Shown here piece after piece: positions 42,008 to 52,109 of a DNA stretch of 64,000 nucleotides; the stretch's first letter is position 1; each line of letters opens with the position of its first letter. The position numbers were made by a program, and so were the translations under genes. The notes beneath the pieces are model-generated. The model saw nothing but the letters and a program-made list of their open reading frames with translations. It searched no databases and was not told the origin of the DNA. The DNA lies in the NCBI RefSeq assembly GCF_016803135.1, contig NZ_JAEVFE010000009.1, positions 1 through 64,000 of the forward strand, in the 5' to 3' direction. Source of the DNA: Altererythrobacter sp. C41. Lineage in GTDB: Bacteria; Pseudomonadota; Alphaproteobacteria; Sphingomonadales; Sphingomonadaceae.

Positions 42008-42406
42008 ATGACCGATCACGTGGCGACCTGCCGATGTGGCCAGTTGCAGGCCAGGTGCACGGGCGATCCGGTGCGCGTTTCGGTCTGCCATTGTCTCGCC
42101 TGCCAGCAGCGGACCGGCAGCGCGTTCGCGGTCCAGGCGCGCTGGCCCGACGAGCGGTTCGAGCTGACGGGGACTTTCAGCGAGTGGTCGCGGGCTGGCG
42201 ACAGCGGCGGGCGGGCGACTTATCGCTTCTGCCCCGACTGCGGCTCTACCGTCGCCTATGTCAACGACGGTATGGCGGGCGTGACGGCCGTTCCGGTCGG
42301 AGCCTTCGCCGATCCCGATTTTCCCTCGCCAAAGTTCTCGGTGTACGAGGAGCGCAAGCACCGCTGGACCGCGATCGTCGGCGACGACATCGAGCATATG
42401 GACTGA
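42008..42406 (+). CDS. GFA-domain protein (Mss4/CENP-V fold)
   Basis: The 132-residue zinc-binding protein has TCRCGQLQARCTGDPVRVSV, CHCLACQQRTGSAFA and FCPDCGSTVAYV, the four-cysteine structural zinc set of the GFA family (named after glutathione-dependent formaldehyde-activating enzyme). Most members have no proven enzyme activity. It stands alone with a 101-bp gap after uvrD. Confidence 0.9.
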   Translation: MTDHVATCRCGQLQARCTGDPVRVSVCHCLACQQRTGSAFAVQARWPDERFELTGTFSEWSRAGDSGGRATYRFCPDCGSTVAYVNDGMAGVTAVPVGAFADPDFPSPKFSVYEERKHRWTAIVGDDIEHMD

Positions 42407-42483
42407 TCGAGCTTGGCAGAGGCGCCGCAGGCAAAGGGAAACCTCTCGCCACGCGGCCGTTGGTTTCGCTGAAGGAGAACGAC

Positions 42484-42642
42484 ATGGCCAGCGAAACCGG
42501 CAATGCCCAGGCGCGGAAGGAAAACCGCGGCAGCGCCAATCCGAACGAGAAGCTGCAGAAGCAGGAAGAACGCGATCCCAACCGCTCGAACGCGCGTGAT
42601 CGCGAGAATCGCAAGGGCGGCGACAACGAAGAGGCGCTTTAG
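42484..42642 (+). CDS. 52-residue highly charged protein
   Basis: A hydrophilic protein (MASETGNAQARKENRGSANP...) with no aromatic residues and about 60% Asn/Glu/Arg/Lys/Asp. It has a strong Shine-Dalgarno GAAGGAGAA 6 nt before the ATG, which supports a real gene. It looks intrinsically disordered, in the style of small stress-linked hydrophilins. A protein of similar size and design is at 53933-54103. Function unknown. Confidence 0.65.
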   Translation: MASETGNAQARKENRGSANPNEKLQKQEERDPNRSNARDRENRKGGDNEEAL

Positions 42643-42743
42643 GTTCGACTGGAGCATCGTGCCAGCGAAAGCGGGATCGATTCCCGCCCGGTTGGACCTC
42701 GCTGCCCGGGCCCCGCGCCCGCCGGGATCCCCGGAACTAAACC

Positions 42744-44105
42744 CTAGAGCGCGCTGACGCTGAGGAAGTCGGGCTTCGGACCGTTCCACTCACCGGCGGG
42801 CACCGGCTCGTCGTCTTCGTCACGGCGACGGCGCGAGCGTTCCGGCTTCGCCGCCTTCTCCCGGCGCGATCTTGCCGGGCGTGCCTCGCGATCCTCGTCG
42901 TCCCGGTCGCGGCGAGAGCGGCGCGGCCGCTCCTCTTCCTCGTCCCGATCGTCGCGCGGCTCGGCTGCGGGCCTGAGTTCGACGCGCACGTCCTTCTTGC
43001 CGAACACCGGGATTTCGGCGCCGGTGAGCTTCTCGACGTTGTCGATCGCCTCGGCGTCTTCCTCGGCGACGAAGGTGAACGCCCGCCCCTTCGCTCCGGC
43101 GCGGCCGGTGCGGCCGATGCGGTGGACGTAGTCGTCGGGGTGCCAGGGCGTGTCGAAGTTGAACACGTGGCTGACGCCCTTGATGTCGAGCCCGCGCGCG
43201 GCGACGTCGGAGGCGACGAGAATGTTGACCTCGCCCTTCTTGAACCGGTCGAGCTCGCGCAGGCGGCTGGTCTGGTCCATGTCGCCGTGGATCTCGCCGC
43301 TGGCGAAGCCGTGGCGCTGGAGGCTCTTGTTGAGCTCGCGCACGGTCGTCTTGCGGTTGGCGAAGACGATCGCGGTCTCGACCAGATCGTTTCTCAGCAG
43401 CCAGCGCAGCGTCTCGCGCTTCTGGCGGCTCTTCACCGGCACCTTGAAGGCGGTGATGTCCTTGTTGGTGCTCGCTGCGCGGCTGACTTCGACTCGCTTG
43501 GGATTGTTGAGAAACTTCTTCGCGAGTTTCTCGATCGGCGGGGGCATCGTGGCCGAGAACAGCATCGTCTGGCGCGTGTCGGGCAGCTTGGAACAGATGA
43601 ACTCGATGTCGGGGATGAAGCCCATGTCGAGCATCCGGTCGGCCTCGTCGATCACCAGCAGCTCACAGCCGTTGAGCAGGATCTTCCCGCGCTCGAACAG
43701 GTCCATCAGGCGGCCCGGCGTAGCGATCAGCACGTCGACCCCGTCGTTGAGCGCCTTGATCTGGTCGCCCATCTGCACGCCGCCGATCAGCAACGCCATC
43801 CTGAGGTCGTGATTGACGCCGTACTTCTCGAAATTCTCGGCAACTTGCGCTGCAAGTTCCCGCGTAGGCTCGAGAATCAGGCTACGCGGCATCAGCGCCC
43901 GGCGGCGGCCGTTGGCGAGGATGTCGATCATCGGCAGCACGAAGCTCGCCGTCTTGCCCGTCCCGGTCTGCGCGATGCCGATGAGGTCCTTCATCATCAG
44001 CACCGGCGGGATCGCCTGCGCCTGAATCGGCGTCGGCTCGGTATAGCCGGCGTCTTCGACGGCTTTGAGCAGTTCGGGCGAGAGGCCGAGGTCGGCAAAT
44101 GTCAT
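42744..44105 (-). CDS. DEAD-box RNA helicase, RhlE-like
   Basis: The 453-residue ATP-dependent RNA helicase has FADLGLSPELLKAVEDAGYT (Q region), AQTGTGKT (motif I), PTRELAAQ (Ia), TPGRLMD (Ib), VIDEADRMLDMGF (II DEAD), SATMP (III) and HRIGRTGRAGAKGRAFTF (VI). From about residue 365 the C-terminal extension is rich in Arg/Glu/Asp/Ser (RDDRDEEEERPRRSRRDRDD). The closest subfamily is RhlE (ribosome assembly and RNA decay). The ATG at 44105 is the conserved start; 36 upstream codons in frame are not. Confidence 0.9.
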   Translation of the reverse strand: MTFADLGLSPELLKAVEDAGYTEPTPIQAQAIPPVLMMKDLIGIAQTGTGKTASFVLPMIDILANGRRRALMPRSLILEPTRELAAQVAENFEKYGVNHDLRMALLIGGVQMGDQIKALNDGVDVLIATPGRLMDLFERGKILLNGCELLVIDEADRMLDMGFIPDIEFICSKLPDTRQTMLFSATMPPPIEKLAKKFLNNPKRVEVSRAASTNKDITAFKVPVKSRQKRETLRWLLRNDLVETAIVFANRKTTVRELNKSLQRHGFASGEIHGDMDQTSRLRELDRFKKGEVNILVASDVAARGLDIKGVSHVFNFDTPWHPDDYVHRIGRTGRAGAKGRAFTFVAEEDAEAIDNVEKLTGAEIPVFGKKDVRVELRPAAEPRDDRDEEEERPRRSRRDRDDEDREARPARSRREKAAKPERSRRRRDEDDEPVPAGEWNGPKPDFLSVSAL

Positions 44106-44240
44106 CTGAGTTCGAATTGTCCGGGTTTCGAGGGTGCACGCCCATAGATTGTGCAGCGCCTTCGCACTTGCACAAGCGCGGCGCCCTTTGCGCGGCGCGA
44201 GGGCAAAAGTCAAGAAAAGCGCGCGGGCAGCCGCCGATCG

Positions 44241-44789
44241 TCAGTCGCGGGCGGGCACCATCTGGCTGATCTCCGTAACCTCGCATTTCGATCCGGTGCG
44301 CGATTGCAGCTTGTCGCGATCGACGCAGATCATCCCGTCTTCGTTCCGTTCGACGTAGAAGCCCGAATAGAAATCGCGCGCGTGGCACGACCGCTCCAGC
44401 TTTGCGCTGTACAGGCGGCGGTCGCGCATGAACAGCATCAGGCGGTTGTCGGGCGCGGGCTGAACCGCGCCGACCGCCGCAGCAGGCACGCAGTCGCCCG
44501 CCTTGCGCTCGACCAGCCGCGTGTTCTGGCGCGGCGCCTCGACGAACGACGACGCGCCCTGCCGGGCCGCGGCGCTGCGGGGCACGATCCGGATGATCAC
44601 CCGCTGCTCGATCCGGACCTGACGCTGAACCGGCGTGCCGCGAACGGCGTCGAGGACGCGCCAGCCGGGTTCCGCCCGATCGAGAGCAACCGAGCTCCGC
44701 GGCGCCGACAGATCGCCGGCCTCATCCGCCGGTGCCGGCGGGCTGAACAGCAGCACGATCGGGGCAAGAAAGGCAGCGGGACTCGTCAT
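44241..44789 (-). CDS. Exported protein of unknown function
   Basis: The 182-residue protein has a likely signal peptide (about 1-20, MTSPAAFLAPIVLLFSPPAP, cut before ADEA). The body holds RIEQRVIIRIVPRSAAARQG and LVERKAGDCVPAAAVGAVQP, then LMLFMRDRRLYSAKLERSCH and three further Cys. I recognise no named family. The start choice is uncertain: an ATG at 44861 gives a longer frame, and GGAG lies about 15 nt before 44789. It is divergent from the FAD-linked dehydrogenase gene. Confidence 0.65.
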   Translation of the reverse strand: MTSPAAFLAPIVLLFSPPAPADEAGDLSAPRSSVALDRAEPGWRVLDAVRGTPVQRQVRIEQRVIIRIVPRSAAARQGASSFVEAPRQNTRLVERKAGDCVPAAAVGAVQPAPDNRLMLFMRDRRLYSAKLERSCHARDFYSGFYVERNEDGMICVDRDKLQSRTGSKCEVTEISQMVPARD

Positions 44790-44931
44790 CGGCGCTGGTC
44801 GCGTTCTCCGTGCGGCCGCATGCAGACGTGCGGCCATATCCGGCCCTGCGAAATAGCGCAAACGCTTGAACGACGGCTTAATCCGTCCTCACGGGTGGCA
44901 CGGAGGAGCGGGGTTGTGCCATAGGGTTCCG

Positions 44932-46380
44932 ATGCGCGATCCCGACGCCTTTCTCGCAAGCGCGGCCGAGCTGCTCGGCGAACGCGGCTTTACCCGGGAC
45001 CCGGAGCTGATGGCGCCGTGGCTCACGGACTGGCGTGGCCGCTATGCCGGGAATGCCTTGGCGATGGCCTCGCCAGCGAGCACGGCGGAAGTCTCTGCCA
45101 TCGTCCGGCTCTGCGCCCGGCACCATGTGCCCATCGTACCGCAGGGCGGCAACAGCGGCATGTCGGGAGGCGCCACGCCCGATAGTGGAGGCGAGGCCCT
45201 GCTGCTCTCGCTCCGGCGCATGAATGCCATCCGGGCTGTGGATCCCGATTCGCGGCAGGCGGTGTGCGAGGCCGGAGCGATTCTGCAGACCCTGCACGAG
45301 GCGGCCGCCGCGCAACAAATGCGCTTTCCCCTCACCCTCGGCGGGAAAGGGTCGGCCACGATCGGCGGCCTGATCGCCACCAACGCCGGCGGCACTCAGG
45401 TCCTGCGGCATGGGACGATGCGCGCGCAGGTGCTCGGGCTGGAAGCGGTGCTCGCCGACGGCAGCGTGTTCGATGGGCTTACTCCGCTCAAGAAGGACAA
45501 CCGCGGGTTCGACCTCAAGCAGCTGCTGATCGGATCCGAAGGCACGCTCGGTATCGTGACCGCAGCGACTGTGCGGCTTCTGCCCGCGATCGGCGAGCGT
45601 GCGGTGCTTTGGGCCGGGCTCCGGTCGATCGGCGATGCGCGCCGTCTGCTGCTCCACTGCGAAGCGCGCGCCGGAAACCACCTCGAAGGGTTCGAGGTGA
45701 TCCCCGCCCACTGCCTCTCCGCGGTGCTCGATCACCTGCCCGACGCACGCAGCCCGCTGGCCAGCGAACACTCCTGGCATGCGTTGATCGAGCTCGTCGC
45801 GGAGAAAGGCGCGGCCGACGGCCTTTCCGAACTCGCGGAATCGCTGCTCGCCGACGCCTTCGAGGCCGGGCTGATCGAAGACGCGACGATCGCTGCGAGC
45901 GAGACGCAGGCGGATCAGTTCTGGCTGCTGCGTGAGTCGATCTCGCCGGCCGAGCGGGCGATCGGCCCGGCGATGCAGCACGACATCTCGGTCCCCGTCG
46001 CGCGGATGGCCGAATTCGTCGAAAAGGCCGTACCCGAAGTGGAGGCGCGCTTTCCGGGGACTTGTGCACTCGCATTCGGACACCTGGGCGACGGCAACGT
46101 CCACTTCCACGTGCTTGCCCCCTCCGGGGTGGTTCGCGGCGCGTGGGAGGACGGCGAGGGCAAGGCGATCAGCGCCTTCGTGCACGACCTCGTCACTCGC
46201 TGGGGCGGCTCGATCAGCGCGGAGCACGGCATCGGCCAGATGAAGCGTGACGAGCTCGGCCGGCTGGGCGATCCCGTCGCGCTGGCGATGATGCGCAGCG
46301 TCAAGCAGGCACTCGACCCGCAGAACCTGCTCAATCCCGGCAAGCTCGTGCCGCTTGCGCCTGAGGCACGCAGCAACTAA
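44932..46380 (+). CDS. FAD-linked D-2-hydroxyacid dehydrogenase (GlcD/D-2-HGDH type)
   Basis: The 482-residue flavoprotein belongs to the VAO/PCMH group. The FAD-binding part has VPIVPQGGNSGMSGGATPDS (near 65-85), GGKGSATIGGLIATNAGG and GFDLKQLLIGSEGTLGIVTA. The C-terminal oxidase domain has FGHLGDGNVHFHVL (metal/substrate His) and GSISAEHGIGQMKRDEL. Likely substrates are D-2-hydroxyglutarate, D-lactate or glycolate; the sequence alone does not choose. It is not beside glcE or glcF, which argues against glycolate oxidase. Confidence 0.88.
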   Translation: MRDPDAFLASAAELLGERGFTRDPELMAPWLTDWRGRYAGNALAMASPASTAEVSAIVRLCARHHVPIVPQGGNSGMSGGATPDSGGEALLLSLRRMNAIRAVDPDSRQAVCEAGAILQTLHEAAAAQQMRFPLTLGGKGSATIGGLIATNAGGTQVLRHGTMRAQVLGLEAVLADGSVFDGLTPLKKDNRGFDLKQLLIGSEGTLGIVTAATVRLLPAIGERAVLWAGLRSIGDARRLLLHCEARAGNHLEGFEVIPAHCLSAVLDHLPDARSPLASEHSWHALIELVAEKGAADGLSELAESLLADAFEAGLIEDATIAASETQADQFWLLRESISPAERAIGPAMQHDISVPVARMAEFVEKAVPEVEARFPGTCALAFGHLGDGNVHFHVLAPSGVVRGAWEDGEGKAISAFVHDLVTRWGGSISAEHGIGQMKRDELGRLGDPVALAMMRSVKQALDPQNLLNPGKLVPLAPEARSN

Positions 46381-46448
46381 AGCGCGCGCTTCACGCGCGG
46401 GGTGCACGCCTTGCCGAGTAGACAATCCTAGCGATCCGGAGAGAATCC

Positions 46449-47231
46449 ATGGCCAGCGCGCCGCAGCCCAACCTGCCCCTGTTCTACAACGACCTCATGC
46501 CGCTCAACAGCCGCGATCACGCGAAGTGGCACAGCAAGGGCATCGATTCGGCGAAGTGGCTGACGAGTCAGCACGCGATTCCGCTGACGGTCGACGAATT
46601 CGTCCAGGCGCAGCGCGATTATCCGATCGTCTTCTCCTCCGGCGACAACCCGCTGCCGCTCGCGCTCATGGGTCTGAACGAAGGCGTGAACACGTTCGTG
46701 GACGACGAGGGCAAGGTGAACGAGCCGGTCTATCTCCCGGCTTACATCCGCCGCTACCCCTTCATGCTCGCCAAACTGCGGCCCGATTCCGATGAGCTGT
46801 CGCTCTGCTTCGATCCGACCACCGAATCGCTGGGCGAGTTCTCGGAAGGCGACGCCCTGTTCGACGACGAGGGTCAACCGGCCGATGCGACCAAGCGCGC
46901 TCTCGAGTTCTGCCAGCACTTCGAGGAAGCAGGCCAGCGGACCAAGGCATTCATCGACGAGCTGAAGAAGCACGATCTGCTGATGGACGGCGAGATCGCC
47001 ATCTCCATGCAGGACAATCCGGATCGCCCCTACGTCTACCGGGGCTTCCAGATGATCAACCAGGAAAAGCTGCGCGAAGTGCGCGGCGACGTGCTGCGCA
47101 CCTGGTGCCAGAACGGCTTGCTCGCGCTGATCTACGCCCACATGTTCTCGCTCGACCTGATGCGCGCGATCTTCGCGCGTCAGCAGCAGCAGGGCAAAGG
47201 CCCCGAGCTGGTGCCCGCAGCGACGAACTGA
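46449..47231 (+). CDS. SapC family protein
   Basis: The 260-residue protein matches the SapC family (named for a Campylobacter S-layer-associated gene), common in sphingomonads and caulobacters. It has YNDLMPLNSRDHAKWHSKGI, DYPIVFSSGDNPLPLALMGL and YLPAYIRRYPFMLAKLRPDS, and a C-terminal alpha-helical part MINQEKLREVRGDVLRTWCQ. There is no signal peptide. In several alphaproteobacteria it is near TonB-dependent receptor or tryptophan halogenase clusters, but not here. Function unknown. Confidence 0.88.
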   Translation: MASAPQPNLPLFYNDLMPLNSRDHAKWHSKGIDSAKWLTSQHAIPLTVDEFVQAQRDYPIVFSSGDNPLPLALMGLNEGVNTFVDDEGKVNEPVYLPAYIRRYPFMLAKLRPDSDELSLCFDPTTESLGEFSEGDALFDDEGQPADATKRALEFCQHFEEAGQRTKAFIDELKKHDLLMDGEIAISMQDNPDRPYVYRGFQMINQEKLREVRGDVLRTWCQNGLLALIYAHMFSLDLMRAIFARQQQQGKGPELVPAATN

Positions 47232-47266
47232 GACGACAGCACGAGATCGTCTCGCGATAGCCGGGG

Positions 47267-47294
47267 TTGAAACATCCCGGCACGCAACCTATCT
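47267..47294 (+). promoter_or_regulatory. Promoter of the candidate sRNA
   Basis: TTGAAA (47267-47272) is separated by 16 bp from CTATCT (47289-47294). Both resemble the alphaproteobacterial -35/-10 pattern (TTGAC, CTATAT) and the spacing allows a start near 47300-47302. TTGAAA is also compatible with a heat-shock sigma factor. It lies in the gap after sapC. Confidence 0.55.
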
Positions 47295-47300
47295 CCTCGG

Positions 47301-47405
47301 TATCGGAACGGCGCTCCCCTCATAGCCTGTTCCGATCGGTGCACTGCGGTGCACCTCCTCCCTGAACCTTGGCCACCTCGTGCATTTTGCACGAGGTGGT
47401 TTTTT
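47301..47405 (+). ncRNA. Candidate small RNA with anti-Shine-Dalgarno motif
   Basis: About 105 nt, with three stem-loops read directly. Hairpin 1: ATCGGAAC (47302-47309) pairs with GTTCCGAT (47329-47336), with an inner GGC/GCC and a loop containing CTCCCCTC. Hairpin 2: GGTGCAC (47338-47344) pairs with GTGCACC (47349-47355). The single-stranded CCTCCTCCC (47354-47362) follows at once. Hairpin 3 is a 12-bp terminator (47373-47384 with 47388-47399) with TTTTTT. The CCUCCUCCC motif is that of the alphaproteobacterial anti-SD sRNAs (alpha-r14/cuckoo group), which repress mRNAs by base pairing. No protein frame is plausible here. Confidence 0.7.
47373..47405 (+). terminator. Intrinsic terminator of the sRNA
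   Basis: A perfect 12-bp stem with a TTT loop (CCACCTCGTGCA / TGCACGAGGTGG) is followed by six T. It is among the strongest terminators in the window and would also stop sapC read-through before the converging amidohydrolase gene. Confidence 0.93.
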
Positions 47406-48349
47406 CATTCTGCGGCGAGCGGGAGCGCCCCGTTTCTCCCGAGCGCGGCGACCGCATCGCCAAGTTCCCTGACGAACCCGGTCAGCAAGCGCGCGACAGC
47501 AGGCATGCGCGCAGAGGCTTCCGCGAGCCGCGCATCGAGATAGCTGGAGCGGCAGATTTCGAGTTGCAGCGCATGAATGGCGCGCGCCGGCACCCCATGC
47601 CGGTCGAGAATGTAGCCGCCAGCATAGGGCCGATTGTGCGCGGTACGCCGCTCGAACCGGGCGAAGTATGCGAGCCCTTGCGCCGCAAGGGCGGAATCGC
47701 ACGAGGCACCGAAACGGTCGCCCAGCACGAACTCCGCAGTGCGATCGCCGGGAAAGCGCGGCCTGAGCGGCGGCATCGAATGAAGATCGACCAGCAGCGC
47801 AGCGCCCCAGCGGTCGCGCAGGGTCTCCAGCGCGCCGGCGAGCTGCGCGTGGTAGGGCCGATGAATTCCGTCGATCCGCGCCTCCAGATCGTCCCTGGCC
47901 ATCGGCCCTTTCCAGATTTCCCCCAGTCCGCCGAGGCGGCGCGGCACGAGGCCCAGGCCGCTGCGCGAACGGCGGTTGAGCGCCGAATGCGGTGTCTTCC
48001 TCGGCGCGCCACCGGCGACCATCGACCAGTCCATGTCGTCGCAGGCACGATTGAGGTCGAGCATGGCCCGCGGCGCATGCGCGACGAGCAATGCGGCACC
48101 GGTCGCAGCGGCGATCTCGCGCGCGAGCAGATCGGTATAGCGATCCTCCAGCCGCAAGGCGCTGTATTCGGGATCGCGCATGCGTTCCCGCACGGTTTCG
48201 GGATAGCAGCGGCCGGCATGCGGCGCCGCAATCAGAACCGGGATCGGCGTTTCGCGCGGCATCTCCAGCGTGAATGCCGGCTCGTCGGTGCCAGGGATCG
48301 CCCCGCCCGAGACCCGCTCGCCGCACCCGCTGGAATTGCGCTCGTCCAT
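47405..48349 (-). CDS. N-formylglutamate amidohydrolase
   Basis: The 314-residue protein belongs to the zinc N-formylglutamate amidohydrolase (HutG/FGase-like) family: VLIAAPHAGRCYPETVRERM (metal His), LEDRYTDLLAREIAAATGA, MLDLNRACDDMDW, LLVDLHSMPPL and NRPYAGGYILDRHG. The enzyme class forms formate and glutamate in histidine breakdown, though no hut genes lie here. I chose the ATG at 48349 because AAGGA sits 5 nt upstream; an ATG two codons earlier overlaps it. It is divergent from cpdR, a pairing often seen in alphaproteobacteria. Confidence 0.9.
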   Translation of the reverse strand: MDERNSSGCGERVSGGAIPGTDEPAFTLEMPRETPIPVLIAAPHAGRCYPETVRERMRDPEYSALRLEDRYTDLLAREIAAATGAALLVAHAPRAMLDLNRACDDMDWSMVAGGAPRKTPHSALNRRSRSGLGLVPRRLGGLGEIWKGPMARDDLEARIDGIHRPYHAQLAGALETLRDRWGAALLVDLHSMPPLRPRFPGDRTAEFVLGDRFGASCDSALAAQGLAYFARFERRTAHNRPYAGGYILDRHGVPARAIHALQLEICRSSYLDARLAEASARMPAVARLLTGFVRELGDAVAALGRNGALPLAAE

Positions 48350-48446
48350 TCGCATCCTTGCTGGACCGTTAGCGACGATGTGTCAAAGCAGGGCAATGCC
48401 GACAAGGCGAAAGATTTCTTAAGCCGGGGGCGCTAAGCGAACTCTC

Positions 48447-48836
48447 ATGAGCGAACGCAACGGCCTCAGGATACTTCTCGCCGAAGACGAGGAGGCGATG
48501 CGCGGCTATCTCGCCCGCGCGCTGGAAAATGCCGGCTATGAAGTGACGGCCGTCGATCGCGGAACGCAGGCCGTTCCGTTGCTCGAATCGCAGCATTTCG
48601 ACCTCCTCCTGTCGGATATCGTCATGCCGGAAATGGACGGGATCGAACTCGCGCAGCGCTGCGGCGAAGTCAGCCCGCGAACCAAGGTGATGTTCATCAC
48701 CGGATTCGCCGCCGTGACGCTGCGGGTGAGCCGCGAACAGCCGCAGGCGAAGATCCTCTCCAAACCCTTCCATCTGCGCGACCTCGTGCTCGAGATCGAA
48801 CGCGTGTTCGAAGACTGTCTGCCCGCGACGGTCTGA
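48447..48836 (+). CDS. cpdR: Cell-cycle response regulator CpdR
   Basis: The 129-residue single-domain receiver has the acidic pocket ILLAEDEEAMRGYLARAL, the phosphorylation Asp in FDLLLSDIVMPEMDGIELA (about Asp55), VMFITGFAAVTLRVSREQ and ILSKPFHLRDLVLEI with the switch Lys. The MFITGFAAV segment and lack of an output domain are CpdR marks. In Caulobacter, unphosphorylated CpdR takes ClpXP to the pole to degrade CtrA; its phosphate comes from CckA via ChpT. cckA is also in this window (from 62709). Confidence 0.9.
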   Translation: MSERNGLRILLAEDEEAMRGYLARALENAGYEVTAVDRGTQAVPLLESQHFDLLLSDIVMPEMDGIELAQRCGEVSPRTKVMFITGFAAVTLRVSREQPQAKILSKPFHLRDLVLEIERVFEDCLPATV

Positions 48837-48913
48837 CCGCGAATGAGGGCTTGCGCGGCATGGGCCCAATCGCTAGATGGCGCGCCTGCCGTTCGCGGCA
48901 CCTCCGATGGTTC

Positions 48914-48988
48914 GGGCGTATAGCTCAGTGGTAGAGCACTATGTTGACATCGTAGGGGTCCCAAGTTCAATCCTTGGTACGCCCACCA
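48914..48988 (+). tRNA. tRNA-Val (anticodon GAC)
   Basis: A 75-nt cloverleaf with encoded CCA: acceptor GGGCGTA/TACGCCC, discriminator A, D arm GCTC/GAGC, anticodon stem CTATG/CGTAG with loop TTGACAT, placing GAC at 34-36. The T stem is CCAAG/CTTGG with loop TTCAATC. Confidence 0.97.
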
Positions 48989-49000
48989 TCGAGGAGGAAG

Positions 49001-49026
49001 AAGCCCGCCGCTCCGGCGGGCTTTTT
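49001..49026 (+). terminator. Terminator of tRNA-Val
   Basis: GCCCGCCG (49003-49010) pairs with CGGCGGGC (49014-49021) around a CTC loop, preceded by AA and followed by TTTTT. It lies 12 bp past the tRNA and upstream of icd, so icd is expected to have its own promoter. Confidence 0.9.
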
Positions 49027-49103
49027 CGTATCGGCGGCTTCCCTTGCGCCCTCCCCCGCCTCTGCTAAAGCCCGCGCAAACCATCCAGACAGATAGGGCA
49101 CAC

Positions 49104-50324
49104 ATGCAGAAGATTCAGGTCAAGAACCCCATCGTCGAGCTCGACGGCGACGAGATGACGCGCATCATCTGGGAGTGGATTCGCGAGCGGCTGATCCTTC
49201 CCTACCTCGATGTCGACCTGAAATACTACGACCTGTCGATCCAGAAGCGCGACGAGACCGACGACCAGATCACCGTCGATGCGGCCAATGCGATCAAGGA
49301 ACACGGTGTTGGCGTGAAGTGCGCCACGATCACGCCCGACGAGGCGCGGGTCGAGGAATTCAGCCTCAAGAAGATGTGGAAGAGCCCCAACGGCACGATC
49401 CGCAACATCCTGGGCGGCGTGGTCTTCCGTGAGCCGATCGTGATCGACAACGTGCCGCGGCTCGTGCCCGGCTGGACCGACCCGATCGTCGTCGGCCGTC
49501 ACGCGTTCGGCGACCAGTACCGCGCGACCGACACGCTGATCCCCGGGGCGGGCAAGCTGCGCCTCGTGTTCGAAGGCGAGAACGGCGAGAAGATCGATCT
49601 CGACGTGTTCGAATTCCAGTCGAGCGGCGTCGCCATGGCGATGTACAACCTCGACGATTCGATCCGCGACTTCGCCCGCGCCAGCTTCAACTACGGCCTC
49701 GACCGCGGGTGGCCGGTCTATCTCTCGACCAAGAACACGATCCTCAAGGCCTACGACGGCCGCTTCAAGGACCTGTTCCAGGAAGTGTTCGATGCCGAAT
49801 TCAAGGACAAGTTCGACAAGGCCGGCATCACCTACGAGCACCGCCTGATCGACGACATGGTCGCCTCCGCGCTCAAGTGGAACGGCAAGTTCGTCTGGGC
49901 CTGCAAGAACTACGACGGCGACGTGCAGTCGGACACGGTCGCGCAGGGCTTCGGCTCGCTCGGCCTGATGACTTCGGTCCTGATGACGCCGGACGGCAAG
50001 ACCGTCGAAGCCGAAGCGGCGCACGGCACCGTCACGCGCCACTACCGCCAGCACCAGCAGGGCAAGGCGACCAGCACCAACCCGATCGCCAGCATCTTCG
50101 CCTGGACCCGCGGCCTGATGTACCGCGGCAAGTTCGACGGCACGCCCGACGTGGTGAAGTTCGCCGAAACGCTGGAGCGCGTCTGCATCCAGACCGTCGA
50201 GCGCGGCCAGATGACCAAGGACCTCGCGCTGCTGATCGGGCCCGACCAGTCCTGGCTCACCACCGAGCAGTTCTTCGAGGCGATCGTGACCAACCTCGAA
50301 GCGGAAATGGCCAACTGGGCCTGA
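49104..50324 (+). CDS. icd: NADP-dependent isocitrate dehydrogenase
   Basis: The TCA enzyme oxidises isocitrate to 2-oxoglutarate. The 406-residue sequence is the eukaryote-like (type II) dimeric form common in alphaproteobacteria: [40 protein letters not shown] (isocitrate phosphate-type loop), [20 protein letters not shown] and [20 protein letters not shown], then [20 protein letters not shown] and [20 protein letters not shown] with NADP-site residues. I chose the ATG at 49104; the frame upstream covers tRNA-Val terminator sequence. Confidence 0.97.
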   Translation: MQKIQVKNPIVELDGDEMTRIIWEWIRERLILPYLDVDLKYYDLSIQKRDETDDQITVDAANAIKEHGVGVKCATITPDEARVEEFSLKKMWKSPNGTIRNILGGVVFREPIVIDNVPRLVPGWTDPIVVGRHAFGDQYRATDTLIPGAGKLRLVFEGENGEKIDLDVFEFQSSGVAMAMYNLDDSIRDFARASFNYGLDRGWPVYLSTKNTILKAYDGRFKDLFQEVFDAEFKDKFDKAGITYEHRLIDDMVASALKWNGKFVWACKNYDGDVQSDTVAQGFGSLGLMTSVLMTPDGKTVEAEAAHGTVTRHYRQHQQGKATSTNPIASIFAWTRGLMYRGKFDGTPDVVKFAETLERVCIQTVERGQMTKDLALLIGPDQSWLTTEQFFEAIVTNLEAEMANWA

Positions 50325-50361
50325 TGAAACGTTTGCCCCCTTCCGTCATTGATCCCAGACA

Positions 50362-52041
<1,680 letters not shown>

Positions 52042-52109
52042 TCGGGCAATTTTTCCCGCGGCGCGCGATTGCCGTGACAACGGTCGCGGCCGCCGTTAGG
52101 TGACACGCA

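Noticed and set aside
47289-48326. 345-codon frame overlapping the amidohydrolase and sRNA
   Set aside because: Arg/Ala-rich shadow of the N-formylglutamate amidohydrolase gene.
48400-48446. CtrA-type TTAA-N7-TTAA site before cpdR
   Set aside because: Only one TTAA (in TTTCTTAAGCC) is present; the second half at the right spacing is missing.
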